A DNA stretch of 64,000 bases, from the NCBI GenBank assembly GCA_944472135.2, contig OX235263.1, forward strand, positions 86,336,721 to 86,400,720. The letters run 5' to 3'. Positions 36,185-46,899 of this stretch are shown piece by piece (positions within the stretch are counted from its first letter, which is position 1; each line of letters opens with the position of its first letter). Position numbers and translations under genes: made by a program. The notes beneath the pieces were generated by a model. The model was not told where the DNA came from, searched no databases, and saw nothing but the letters and a program-made list of their open reading frames with translations. The DNA comes from Trichobilharzia regenti. Taxonomy: Eukaryota; Platyhelminthes; Trematoda; Strigeidida; Schistosomatidae.

Positions 36185-37225
36185 CTATTGCCTTTTCACA
36201 ACCATGCTGGATAGTGTACTTGAATCCTCTTGGACAGGGTTCGCGTCGAACGACCGATGTACCTGGCCGGCTCCACAGCAGCAGGTGAACTGACAGATGC
36301 ACATAGAAGTAGTTAGATACGGGATCTTGTCCTTAAGGCTTCTGCAGATCAGTGGATGACTGCAGAACATTATTCTTAGCGTTGATGCAAAGAATGTTCT
36401 TCTCAGAAATGATGTGATCCTTCTCTTGAGAATATTGCTTGTTAAATCTCCCTTTAAATCCAAGTTCCTGTAGAGTTTGTTTTTAGGCGCATGTGAAGTT
36501 TCGTTTCTCCGAATTCTTGGTTTGATATTTTTGTCGATGAATCTTATTGGGTATCCATTTTGGATGAAGATTTCTCTTAGAATAGCTAATTCTGTATCCA
36601 GAACGTTGAGACTACAGATGCGTCGGATGCGGGTGGCAAGTGATTTAATTAAATTCCCCTTTTGTTGAATGGGTACCCAGCTATAGAAGCTTGTTAGTTG
36701 ACCATTCCACGTAGGTTTTCTATGGATCGATCTTCTTAGGCTCCCATCAGTTCTTATTGTTAGTTCCACATCAAGAAACGGAAGTTTTGATTCGTTTTCC
36801 ATTTCAGGAGTGAGTTTTATTGCTGGATGGCAACAGTTAAATGTCTTCAGCAGTATACTAGGATCATTGTTGTTGCCACAAATAATGAATATGTCGGCTA
36901 TGTGTCTTTTATACAGTCGTAATTTATAAATGCTTTGCTTTAGGGGACCTTTCTCGAGGCTTGCCACGAAGAAATCTGATATGAGTGGACCCAACGGAGA
37001 TCCCATTGCAATACCGTCTTTTTGTTTATAGATGGTGTCGTTGAAAGTGAACTGGACGTTCAGAGTGCATCTCAGTAGTAATTCCTTCAAATATGTTGTT
37101 AGTATTCCAATATTGAGGTGGTTCGCATCTACATATTTGCATATGAAGCAGACCGTTTCCATGAGTTGGACATCGGTGAAAAGGGACTCAATGTTGAAGG
37201 ACAGCATAATTTCTGTTAGATACAT
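36185..37225 (-). pseudogene. PLE reverse transcriptase plus GIY-YIG remnant
   Basis: 346 codons. It has GIAMGSPLGPLISDFF (motif B), then HIADIF where YVDDxF is expected (two changes in the catalytic motif), KLPFLDVEL, a Lys/Arg-rich RT end, and CQFTCCCGAGQVHRSFDANP in place of the GIY-YIG start (…YIGRS lost). Enzymatic activity is therefore unlikely. Confidence 0.85.
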
Positions 37226-37481
37226 TCAGGTCTTGTATGCAGTAGATGAACTGGAAGGTGTCACACAGCGAGTGAGTACATAATTGTTTCCTTACAGGTT
37301 CCAGGGTATCTGCTAGCCACTTAGCAATATAGTGGTAAGGGGAACTTGACATATCCAGAATTGGACGAAGTGGGAGACCGACCTTGTGTACCTTTGGTAG
37401 ACCATAAAGTCTTGGTACTATTGAATCTGTTGGCCAAGTTTGGTCATGGATATCGCCACTGATTAGTTGACTGAAATTCAT
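37188..37481 (-). pseudogene. PLE reverse transcriptase, N-terminal part
   Basis: LYGLPKVHKVGLPLRPILDM and KWLADTLEPVRKQL are typical PLE RT fingers motifs. The frame is lost near 37200 and picked up by the next piece. Confidence 0.8.
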
Positions 37482-37751
37482 CAGGATGCACGTCGAACGA
37501 CCAATTTACCTGGCTCCACAGCGGCAGGTGAACTGATATATGCACATATGTAGTTAAAATAACCAATTGTATTTTGTTTGATAAACTTAATGTACACATA
37601 CATACAAAATAACACATATATTTGTGATTGTACAGCTAAGAAAATGAATTCACCTCTGAAGGAGAGACTCTTCACTGAACTACGTATTTTATTTTCATTA
37701 ATACCCGGATAGGGATTATCCATGAATTAAAGCGTAGCAATCAGAGATGTC

Positions 37752-37983
37752 GGTGCGTCGGTGGCGCAGCGGTTAGGACGCTGGCCGACCATGCACGCGG
37801 TCCGGGGTTCGATCCCCGGCCGGGGCACCCCTTTACCTCGCTAAGCCAGTAGTGAGACTGGTAAAAAGGAAAGGATGGGCATGAGGCTAGCAACCCCATC
37901 CTGTAAAAATTAATACTGCTACAGAAACTTCAAGCCTCTAGCTTGAAGCCCTATGTTCCACTAGGAACTTGAAGGAAAAAAAC
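37752..37983 (+). repeat. tRNA-headed SINE (type 1), best-preserved copy, with TSD
   Basis: 232 bp. Head 37752-37830: A box TGGCGCAGCGG, B box GGTTCGATCC inside a perfect T-arm (CCGGGGTTCGATCCCCGG). Body 'gaggctagcaaccccatcct', 'ctgctacagaaacttca' matches the RTE leader; tail 'gcttgaagccctatgttcca' matches the RTE 3' end. The TSD atcagagatgtc occurs at 37740-37751 and 37984-37995. Confidence 0.93.
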
Positions 37984-37995
37984 ATCAGAGATGTC

Positions 37996-38875
37996 AAACG
38001 TTTAATCGTGAAATTAATGATGACATTCACATGATCGATTTTGGAATTTTAGGTAAATTTTCTCTAGTATAATTTTCACAATAAAACTTTGAGTGAAGAT
38101 GAAGAGCAGTCACTTGGTGTTTCCGCGCATAGTACACACAGCAAATTCCGTAATAAATATTCTAATTGCATAAAAGAATTCGATAAAACACTGTCAGACA
38201 GCTTAACATCTGATGTGATTACAGAATTCCTCTAAGTAGGTAGGCAAGCGAGGGAAGTTTGTTTTGTTTTAACTTATATAATCATCTAGATTTTTCCGTG
38301 GAATTTATGATTGGTCACTGGAAACACCTTGAAGTGAAATTGATACTTTAGGTTATCAACTACCGGATTTACTAACTGCATCTGATAGGCGATACCAGTA
38401 AGGACGTATTCCATAAACTATGGAAGCGCTAACAATTGTGCTTTTAAGCCTTTGTCTACGGTTGGTAACGTACGCCTCAGAAGGTTTGTCAGTATTAGTG
38501 TCGGCGCTACTGGATTACCATTTGCAGTAAGCCATGTGCTCTTAAGTTCCTGCAACGTTTATTGTCTGTCTGCTGAACTTTGTATCCAACCTCTCGAAGA
38601 TTTTTTGCCGCAACATCTCTGTACTAGCTCCATATGAAATGTTTGCAGACAGCTGTCGTTCAACCTCTCAACAGGGTCGTCAATAAGACCAGCTTCATGG
38701 CATCCTCGATGTGGTTCATAAAAATTCTTCACTTCCCTCTCTTTTTGAAAACCTTACGCCATTACACTTTCATTTCTTACAAAGGTAACAATATCAATCG
38801 AAGTTAGCAACGCTAATGATGATTATTCTAACAAAATACAATGCAAATTAAGAGAACGATAAAGCATTACATTGA
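37996..38875. other. Unassigned stretch
   Basis: No gene or repeat recognised. The part 38340-38740 is a little richer in GC and could be an old element. Confidence 0.3.
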
Positions 38876-39121
38876 TAATAATAATAATAATCTTCCTTGT
38901 CTGCTTATTTGATTCTTCTCAGTATTTTCACCCTTGACCACTACTACTACTACTACCCCGTCAGCTACTGGAGTAAAACGGCTTCCTTTATATGCATTGC
39001 TACTGTGAACAGGATGATTGTTTTGGGCAGTCTGATACGTAAGGCACACTTGTTGTATCATTTGCCAAGCCAAGAATATAAATTGTGAAGTGGTTTAGAT
39101 TTACACCATTTTTGCATTTTC

Positions 39122-39305
39122 TAATATCAGGACTTCATTATGAGCTGACATTAGTTGCAGAACCATTTAAAAACCTGCAGGCAGTACTGGACAGTCGTTT
39201 CGTCCTAGCTTGGGACTCTTCATTAGTACGCATTGCTGGGGGCTCGAACCCAGGATATTCCAATTACAAGGTGAACGCTTAGATCACTGAACCACTGGGA
39301 CCCAA
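39122..39305 (-). repeat. Smalpha-like repeat
   Basis: Minus strand: head ending 'gggtcccagtggttcagtga', B box 'gggttcgagccccc', core 'actaatgaagagtccc', 'gacgaaacgactgtccagta', then the end block. The stretch behind it (39306-39460) resembles the spacer found behind the copies at 22860 and 53030. Confidence 0.65.
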
Positions 39306-39464
39306 TACGATGGCCCGTGTACTCCATCTTCTGCGACCACTAGCCAATGTCACCGATAGCAAGTATCTGTCCTCACTGCCAACTAGGTGGATGCCACTGG
39401 ACATTCACTGACTTGATGTATTCATATTATGTCTTAGATGAAGGGAATTTCTGACGTAGAACCT

Positions 39465-39690
39465 TACGAAAAGAAGGGCTGCATTTCAAGTTGCCACACT
39501 TTCATTGTAGAAACATACTTGAAAGTAGAAAGAAGGTAAAGAGATGCAGAGGGAGTGTAAATTAATCGAGTGGACGTTTGCCTTATCGGTTTAGGCGTTT
39601 GACTTCTAACCAATAGGACACGGGTCTGGACCCCGCTTGATCTACTGAGGTTAGGATAGCTAGGTAGCTCGCTACACACAATAAGCGTGG
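39465..39690. repeat. Possible RTE 3' UTR piece and tRNA-like segment
   Basis: 39465-39560 loosely matches the complement of the family 3 RTE 3' UTR (gttgccacac, gaaagtagaaagaa). 39575-39690 has a tRNA-like look (ggacacgggtctggacccc) but no clear pair of boxes. Confidence 0.3.
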
Positions 39691-39819
39691 CTCATTACCA
39701 ACTGTATGTATTGTATGTATGTATGTGTTTAATAAGTAATTGAGGCTACTTTGGTTGAGAATAATTAAAAGAAACATAGAGGAGAAAGAAAAATTACGTG
39801 GAGGGTAATAACATTTTAA

Positions 39820-40640
39820 TGTCTTTTCGGTGATTTCATTCTCAAAAGTAAACAAAATATCTATCAAAGGCAGTGTGTTTCCGACTTCTTTGTAGTGCGG
39901 AAGCTCTCGCCATATGCATCGAAAAGCCAAAGCTATGTGTTCAAAAGAAACTAGTCCAGCCTTTGCAACTACCATGGATCTAGTTCTGTATGTTTCCTTA
40001 TTCTTCAATTTTGTTTTTTGTTTTCTGTGTGTCTAATTTTCTCTCTTTGTCTTCATTAAATTCATCCTATTTTTCAGTTATAAAGTCATTTATTCTAAGT
40101 TTGTTTCCATGCTCCTCCTGATCACACTTGTACTCCGTTTAGAATAACCATTTTACAATTATATTCTAATCCTGTGTAATTTTTGTTTCTATGCCTCTTG
40201 TAATCTATATTCACACCTCCTAACTTACATTTCAAGTTGAAAATTTTGATTTCAATTTGTTTCCATGCTCGCTTTGTTCTCATCTGTAATTCTTTTTATC
40301 CCTGAGTCTCTAAGCTTCTTGTAATTCATATCAAGTTGAAAATAATTGTCACCTTTTATTGGCCTTTAAAATTATTTCTCCAGTTTTCAAATATTAATTT
40401 TGCGTACGTTGTAACTGTTTTCTAATCCTATGCAATCTTGTCTCTAAGCCCCTTGTAATCTATATTCGTACCTTCAAACTTTCAAATCAAGTTGAAAATT
40501 ATTATCACCTTCGTTACTATGTGGAATTAAACAAATAATAATTGTATCCATGTAAAATAATCTACATAAATGCGATTGTACAGCTGCTTTTGAGAATGAA
40601 ATCGCTGAAAAAGATCAACATCTTTGCTGAACTTCTTGTT
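39820..40640 (+). mobile_element. PLE 3' end fragment, + strand
   Basis: It starts with the end of the PLE protein (KLSPYASKSQSYVFKRN-like), then a long 3' UTR with duplicated 'gtttccatgct' and 'cttgtaat' blocks, and the terminal signature 'gattgtacagctgctt', 'gaatgaaatcgctgaa'. It matches 23960-24370. Confidence 0.65.
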
Positions 40641-40823
40641 CTTTTCAATATAATGTTACGATGGGTATTTTCCACGATTTTAATGTTTGTCTGTAAACGA
40701 CATGTTGCTAAGTCGTTCAAAATGCATAAAATTGTGAAAAAAAGCTATTACTTGGACACATTTATTCTAATGCATTTGAAGCAATAGTAAGGAATAGACA
40801 CCATGGACAAATGCACTGAACCA

Positions 40824-41030
40824 ATCAATCGATTAGGTCGCTCAGTATTACAAATGGATGCACTTCATAATCTTTGTTACAAGTTTCACTCTAACTCGAA
40901 TCTTCGTTGTAGATTGCACCCTAACCATAATCATAACCCCAACCTTCACCCTGAATCACGATGTGACTTGAAACGAAAATAGATTATGAATTTCATCCAT
41001 TTGTAATGCTGAACGATCTAATTGGTTGAC
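40824..41030. repeat. Foldback repeat
   Basis: Arms of about 50 bp (40829-40880 and 40976-41025) carry 'tattacaaatggatg' and its complement. The roughly 95-bp loop contains several 'aacc' units (ccctaaccataatcataacc). No coding capacity and no certain TSD. Confidence 0.55.
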
Positions 41031-41189
41031 TCAAGGTCATTTGAATGCTGTTTGATGTATTTGAGTAGCTTAAAAATAGATCGGTTAATTTCAATCATTT
41101 TAATGGATACGGAAGGGTGATTCAACTCATGCTTAAATGAAATTAATTGTTCTGGTTTGTAAATATTCATACAGTTACGTATTTATTAT

Positions 41190-41985
41190 TATTCCCTTGA
41201 GTTCCCAGTGAAATATAAGGCTTCAACAACACATTTCTTTGTCCTGTCTTCTGCCGTCCTCTTCAGATGGCTAGCTCCACGATTCCCCACAATCTATCAT
41301 ATCTTCAGTGTGTCAACCTCGCACTGACGGCTCACTCATCGCTTCCTATTCGAACTCCACTCGAGTGATGGCATGGCTAACGCACGACGTCATTCGTCAG
41401 TCTCCTCGGTAGCCTATGTCCTATCCATCTCCATTTTCTCCTACAAATTTAGTGAGCGATCGGCTCTTGTTTGGTTTGTTGAGGGCCAGAGTTTCTTGTT
41501 CTTAATTCTTTCTGACCGGCCTGCCTTTTCATCTTCAGTTTGAAGCCAGCCAGCGAAGGTGCTGTACCAGCTTCTCACCCGTATAGAAGAACCGACTGAC
41601 TGACTGACGCTTGACTTTTGTGTTGAATAGAATCCAAAACTTGTTGTTTATGCTGTCTGATAAGTGGAGAAGATTTCCCAACTGGTTTCAGGTTGGTTGA
41701 TGAAGGCGTATCTTGCCTTTCCGATTCTGGCTGCCTGGCTCTGATGTCTTCATTCATTCCTCCTGTTGTTGAAATGATGCTCCCTAGACAAGAGAAGGAG
41801 GCGACCACTGTCAAATCACTTGCACTTATAATGATTGGTGTTGTTTGTTGTTGTTGTTCTTGGTGGTGGCTGGTAATCTTCATCACCTCTGTCTTCTCTA
41901 TGTTCACTTGGAATCCTGTCTTCACTGCTTCTGAAGACAGTCTGTTAGTTTTCGCCTGTAAGTCTTCGAGTTTGTTACATATTTA
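41190..41985 (-). mobile_element. RTE (SR2-like) 3' fragment, minus strand
   Basis: Minus strand: TGFQVNIEKTEVMKI, a Gln run, FSCLGSIISTTGG, broken afterwards. The 3' end is at about 41200 (complement of gagttcccagtgaaatataa). It is the inverted counterpart of 31740-32525. Confidence 0.78.
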
Positions 41986-41999
41986 GTTTACTAACAATA

Positions 42000-42478
42000 C
42001 AATGTGTCATACTGGTTTGTATATTTACTTTCTAATTCTCTATACAGTTAAACGTGATGCATTAATATGATGTATACTAACCCTATTGATTGTTCCCACA
42101 CATATCATGATAAATTTTGTATGCTTATTGACATGTGTATCATCTGTTTTCTAATTCTATTGGTTATTTATGAACAAACAAAAATAACCAAAGATGCATT
42201 TATCAATGTGATGGGTGGGTGTCTGAGTCTGTTTGAGGACACGATGTGTTTGACAATATCTGCATGTATATATGCTCACTGTCTGACAGACTGGCTGCCT
42301 GATTTTTGTTATCCTAATAATACAATAATTACTTTATACATTTGGTTCCCTTGATAAATTTTGATAAAGAAAGGAAGACGAAATTTGCAGTATAAAATGA
42401 TATCATCATTCTATTTCACAAGTTCTCATCAGCTGCACACTCCTACCTGAAATTACAATGGTTTTATAGATGATAATA
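42000..42478 (-). mobile_element. PLE terminal sequence
   Basis: The right part (about 42330-42470) is collinear with the PLE arm at 5370-5470 (tcccttgataaa, tttgcag, cttctcat.. versus its equivalents). The left part is unassigned AT-rich sequence. Confidence 0.55.
42387..42436 (-). ncRNA. Hammerhead-ribozyme-like motif at PLE terminus (best copy)
   Basis: Minus strand, 5' to 3': GCAG (42436-42433), CTGATGA, G and a 7-nt stem II region, GAAA, stem III ATAGAATGAT, loop GAT, ATCATTTTAT, cleavage triplet AUA, and CTGC (42390-42387). Stem I pairs 4/4 and stem III pairs 10/10 with one G-U. All core bases are canonical. Only stem II is minimal (G-U plus no clear pairs), which would weaken activity. 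Confidence 0.6.
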
Positions 42479-42479
42479 A

Positions 42480-43260
42480 CAAACTCTAATTTTTGATAGG
42501 ATTTCAGGTGAACATAGATATAACAGAGGTGATGAAGATTCCTGGCCAACACCACCAACAGCAACAACAACAACAGACAACAATCAGCCAGCATAAATGG
42601 GAGGAACCTGAAAGAAACAACCTACTTTACCTACCTAACTGGGAAGCATCGTTTCAACTACAGGCGGACGGAACTGACGAGGATATCAAAGAGGGAATCG
42701 GAAAAGCAAGACGAGTTTTCATTACTCTCAAATCTGTGTGGAGGTCAACAGCACTCAGAATCAAAAATAAGATCCGGATTTTCAACTCCAATGTGAAGTC
42801 AGTGCTACTTGCTATACGGATCAAAGACTTGGTGCGTCATAAAGAGCACCTAAAACAAACTACACACCTTCATTAACAGTTGTCTTCACTCAATACTCAA
42901 GATCAGATGACCGGTCAGAAAAGATCAGCAACATGCAGGTATCTCTGGCAATGAGCGAACTAATCAGGAACCGAGTGTGCGACAAATAGGCAGGAAGAAA
43001 TGGAGGTAGGTGGATTGGCCATACTCTGAGGAAACCATCAAGTGACATCACTAGACAAGCCATTGCTCGAGTGGAACCTGGCCGAAAGGGAGGCGGCGAG
43101 TTGGTCGTCAATGCAAGGGTGACATAGAGGAGGAGGTTATGTGAACAGGAGATGAAAGAATGTGGGCAGACTTGGAGCTGAGTGAAAAAGTTGGCACAAA
43201 ACCGAAGGCAGTGGGGACATTGGGGCTGAAGCCCTATGTTCCTCTAGGAATTAAAGGATA
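42480..43260 (+). mobile_element. RTE (SR2-like) 3' fragment, + strand
   Basis: MIGFQVNIDITEVMKIPG, a Gln run, then [20 protein letters not shown] and [13 protein letters not shown] with a frameshift after it. The 3' end is 'gaagccctatgttcctctag' near 43230. It is close to the 24590-27626 element, so it is a relatively young 5'-truncated copy. Confidence 0.82.
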
Positions 43261-43728
43261 TAATAATAAATAAATAATGTTTGAGTGCTAGTAGAGAAGA
43301 GATACTATAAAATTGACTGATCCAAAATGAAAGCATTATAATTTTTAGTTTAAGTTCTCATCATCAATTTATGCGCTTTTAAAGTTGAAAAGAGGGGGAG
43401 GGGTAAGACAGAAAACAGAAAAAATTAATCAACAGAACAGTGTTAACTTGTAGGTTTACATATCAACTCAAGAAAACAAAAGCGGTTACAGTCTATGAGA
43501 TTAAGATTTGTTCAGTGAGTTGAGATCACTGAATTAGATGACTAATTCATGTAATCAAAATCCAAATTCAGTTACGAAGGCAGTGAGAGGTTAATCACAC
43601 TCTCTTTCTGTTTGCATAAGTCTGGTTGGTTTGAATCGTTTGATTGCGATCGCTTCGGCAAATCGTAGTAAATTTGCTCTCGTTTGTCTATTTAATATTT
43701 TGAAGGACTTAGAAATCTCTACGAGATG

Positions 43729-44061
43729 TCAGGTATCAACAATATGTCTGGTAATTGCACTCTGAGAATATTTGATTCCTTTTAGGCACAGATTTCTTGG
43801 AATATGTTCAGAAAACCGGATAGAAGCCCTTCTTTCTGTCCTTCCAATGTACTTGCTGCCGCAAGTGCACGTAAATTCGTAAACGCAGTTGGAGATTACA
43901 TCAGCAGGGTATTTATCCAGTTTTGAGTGGCTTATAGAAGGTGTGGTGCTGTGTAATGTTATGAGTTTTGCTGCCGGGAAGCTTCTTTTTATTGCATCTT
44001 TCATTCTTTTGTCAATCTTTTGTGACACTGCATCTCCTTTGAATGGGAGACAAATAAACAC
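43729..44061 (-). pseudogene. PLE GIY-YIG endonuclease part
   Basis: 110 codons: VISNCVYEFTCTCGSKYIGR carries the GIY-YIG-like module with its Arg, followed by EHIPRNLCLKGIKYSQSAIT and RHIVDT. The linked RT lies upstream on the same strand. Confidence 0.83.
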
Positions 44062-44544
44062 TTCTTTCTTTTCTACAGTTGGGTGTTTTTCTTTCTTATC
44101 TTTTTCTCTGCTATACTTCTGTATAAATCCCTTATGGTATCCATTTTCTCCTTGACATTTCTCGACGAAGTCTAATTACTCTTCGACCTTGTTTGGTGAA
44201 CATAGCTTCCTGGTTCTGTTGTACAAAGTCCTCACCAATCCACATTTACAGCTTATGGGACAAAAGCTGTTATAGTGAAGATATTGTCAAGTCCAGGTTT
44301 ATTTTCTATAGATGAACGTTTCTATCATGCCTTCGTTTGTTCTTTTTACATTTAGATCCAGGAAATTGAACTCATTATTATGTTCATATTCCATGGTAAA
44401 TTTGATATTTGAATGAATCTCATTTAGGCGATCATATAATGCTGATGCGTGATCCATGTCGTTGCGAACAACAAATGTGTCATCAACATATCGGCAATAG
44501 TAGGTTGTTGCACTGATAGCAGAACTCAGTTGTGTCCGTCCAAT

Positions 44545-45048
44545 TTAGCCCATGAAGATATCAGCCAGAATAGGTCCCAGAGGAGACCCCATCGCTACCC
44601 CATCAATTTGTCGGTAAAGTTGATTGTTGAATTTGAATTGTATATCTCTTGTGCAGAGCAGCAGTAGTCGCTTCATCCCTGTTTCCGATAATGGTAGTAG
44701 ATCCGTTTGTTTACAAATGATATCAATTGTTTCCATCTCAGGTACGTTTGTAAACAAGAAGGTCACGCCATAGGATACCATGAGTTTGTCTGATATGTCA
44801 ATATTGTCAACTTCCTTGGAAAATTGATATCTATCCTTCAGGCTATGGGTTGCAAATTTAATTCGAATTGGCTCTATAGAATCAGCTAACCATCTAGCTA
44901 GCTTGTGGCATGGTGAGTCAATCATTGACAAGATTGGTCTTAAAGGCACATTTGCTTTATGAATTTTTGATAGGCTGTACATAGACGACAGGCGTCCACC
45001 TTTTGACTTCAGTTTATTGTATGTTTCGCTGTTGATTAGTTTCTTCAT
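44545..45048 (-). pseudogene. PLE RT, N-terminal and motif B part
   Basis: 167 codons ending at GPILADIFMG by stop; the conserved YVDD lies just downstream in a shifted frame. The motif order matches other PLE RTs (SKIHK, RPILS, WLAD, MGSPLGP). Confidence 0.83.
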
Positions 45049-45289
45049 TAGAAGTTCTTTCAGACATTTATTTACTTTATTTTTAAATGACGTTGTGGCA
45101 GTGGTTACTAACTGAAATCCCTGTGGTTCTTGTCTGATTCTGGATACAAATTCGAGCTTGTACTAATTCTGGAAATATTATTTCACATAATTCGTTTGGA
45201 AATAAAAACAGAACAGAATTCATGTGCCAGCAAATCTACAAAAGCAGTCCAGTATCGGAACTCTAATTATTAGTCTGAAATAGTTGTTT

Positions 45290-45498
45290 CTAAGATGCAT
45301 TATGAATGTACGCCTTTGTTACAGACAAATCGACGGTATTGTCATGTGTACTCCATAGAGTCCGATTTGGGTAGATTTCTTTATGCTAAGCTTGAAAATA
45401 GTCCATTGAAACAAGTAAAAGATACAATAGATTCTTATTTTCGTTATGTTGATGATAGGTTTATTATTCTTGATGAGAAAGCTGATTAGAATGAAATG
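45290..45498 (+). mobile_element. PLE, + strand, part 1 (before insertion)
   Basis: Open frame 45295-45489 holds FLYAKLENSPLKQVKDTIDS and FRYVDDRFIILDEKAD: an intact RT motif C. It is cut at 45498 by the SINE-containing insertion. Confidence 0.8.
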
Positions 45499-45499
45499 T

Positions 45500-45735
45500 G
45501 CGTTGGTGGCACAGCGGTTGGGACTCTAGCCGACCATGCACATGGTCCAGGGTTCGACCCATGGCCACCGACGCAATCGTTTACCTCGCTAAGCCAGAAA
45601 TAATCCTGGTAAAGAGGAAAGTTTGGGCATGAGGCTAGCAACGCCATCCTGTAAAAATAAACACAGCTACAGAAACTTCAAGCCACTATCTTGAAGCCCT
45701 ATGTTCCACTGGGAAACGTGAAGGAAAAATTAATT
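45500..45735 (+). repeat. tRNA-headed SINE (type 1) inside a PLE
   Basis: A box 'tggcacagcgg', B-like 'gggttcgacccat', body 'gaggctagcaacgccatcct', tail 'cttgaagccctatgttccac'. Its own 3' end is not followed by the TSD; the duplication lies about 280 bp further on. Confidence 0.85.
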
Positions 45736-46016
45736 AAACGTCGCCTAGATTACTAGCTCGCTAGTTTTCTAGCCGGTACCAAGCCCGGATAAAGAGGCAG
45801 GGTTGGGGCGTGATGCCAGCAACTCCACTCTCAAACTGAACCAAATCGCTACAGAAACTTCAACGTCTAAAAATATTAAAAATACTAAAAATATAAGCAA
45901 TAACCTTTTTTCGCTGGAATCGGGGAAGTGAAATGACGCAGGCTGGCGAAAGCCTTCAGAAAGCCAGTCAGCCGATGTACCTTCTCTCGATGAAAGCAAA
46001 AATAAGGATGGGGACG
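45736..46016 (+). repeat. Second SINE-body-like segment plus unique sequence
   Basis: 'gtgatgccagcaactccact' and 'cgctacagaaacttcaacgt' resemble the RTE-leader module of the SINE, without tRNA head or tail. The remainder is unique. The TSD tagaatgaaatgt (45487-45499 and 46017-46029) encloses the SINE and this segment together. Confidence 0.6.
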
Positions 46017-46029
46017 TAGAATGAAATGT

Positions 46030-46815
46030 TAATAAAAATTTAGTGATACACATCCGTCACTCATGCTCAATTGTGAAAAAGAGCATGATGTTAGACTAAA
46101 CTTCCTTGATGTCCAATTGAGCTAAGAACAGGATGACTGACTCAAGAAAGATGTCTCCAGAAAACCTACACCTATAGGACAATATGCATATCTCCTCAGT
46201 TTTGTACCAATCCGATACAAAATCAACCTTGTCAGATGCCTCATGAATAAAGCAAGAAGGAGCTGTACAGATAACTCTTTAGAAAATGAACTAGGATACA
46301 TCCCAAATACTCTGGTCCAAATAGGTTATCTTAGCAGATTTGTAAGGAGACATACCAGGTATAATAAAGAGAAACCGACAACAGTTAAAAAGAAACAACT
46401 ACTCCCAAAATTGCGATTTAACGGGGACGTTTTTTTATCATTTTCCAGCCGACCAGTTATGATTGCTTAAGCGGAAGACAAGCTGTCAAGCTGTGTTCCT
46501 TGTATGTGTATTTAAAAATTTAGCTGCTCCTGAGAAGAAAGTTATGTAGGGCGAATAATTAGACAGCTTAACAAACGTATTCATGGGCACCTTCCTTCAT
46601 GGTTCAGAAAAAGCCAAATAAAATTTATAAGAAGTTCTATTTTGTCTCATTTGATCAATAGCAGTCACCAAGTGGACAGAAGTAGTGCCTTCAAAGTTAT
46701 CTATTACATTCCATCTAATCTTTCTACAGGAATTCGAATACGTCTTTTAAACATAGCCGAAGCCATAGGAATTCTAGAGAACAATCTTTGTCTCTGCCTT
46801 GACCTAGGTAAATTC
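46030..46815 (+). mobile_element. PLE, + strand, part 2 (after insertion)
   Basis: It continues the PLE: LLSFVPIRYKINLVRCLMNK with later stops, then the GIY-YIG end YVGRIIRQLNKRIHGHLPSW (near 46540-46610) and FKVIYYIPSNLS. The RT end and endonuclease are in different frames. Confidence 0.75.
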
Positions 46816-46899
46816 TAATTAAATCTCTTCCACCCTTTCTTATTTTCTATTTACTTCGTATTTGTATGATGTTTATTTAGACTCTCGTGAACTGTCCAC

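Larger units (their letters stand above)
35505..37725 (-). mobile_element. Penelope-like element with inverted termini
   Basis: The minus-strand coding part is 37481-36185. The termini are inverted: 35505-35665 against about 37543-37700 (shared 'gctaagaaaatgaattc', 'gagactctt', 'cacttaatgtacac'-type blocks). The 3' UTR is 36180-35505. This is the longest PLE reading frame in the window but its catalytic residues are damaged. Confidence 0.8.
43300..45200 (-). mobile_element. Penelope-like element (RT and GIY-YIG), third family
   Basis: Minus strand. The RT starts in 45048-44545 (MYSLSKIHKANVPLRPILSM, LARWLADSIEPI, DGVAMGSPLGPILADIF); an intact CRYVDDTFVV block follows in another frame near 44495, with EFNFLDLNV after it. 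The endonuclease is readable in 44061-43729 (YEFTCTCGSKYIGRTERR, EHIPRNL). Only frameshifts separate recognisable and largely unmutated motifs, so it is younger than the PLE at 35505. Confidence 0.85.

Noticed and set aside
37640..37700. PLE terminal signature (tacagctaagaaaatg … gagactctt) as another hammerhead
   Set aside because: The CTGATGA core is missing and the base at the would-be cleavage position does not fit NUH. The same holds for 61817-61860 and 40570-40620.
37757..37830. Apparent tRNA gene with perfect T-arm
   Set aside because: The head continues into the SINE body and the unit has its own TSD; many diverged copies share the layout. No proper acceptor stem closes it.
40905..40960. 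Telomere-like ccctaacc units
   Set aside because: Only a few irregular units in the loop of a foldback; no tandem array.
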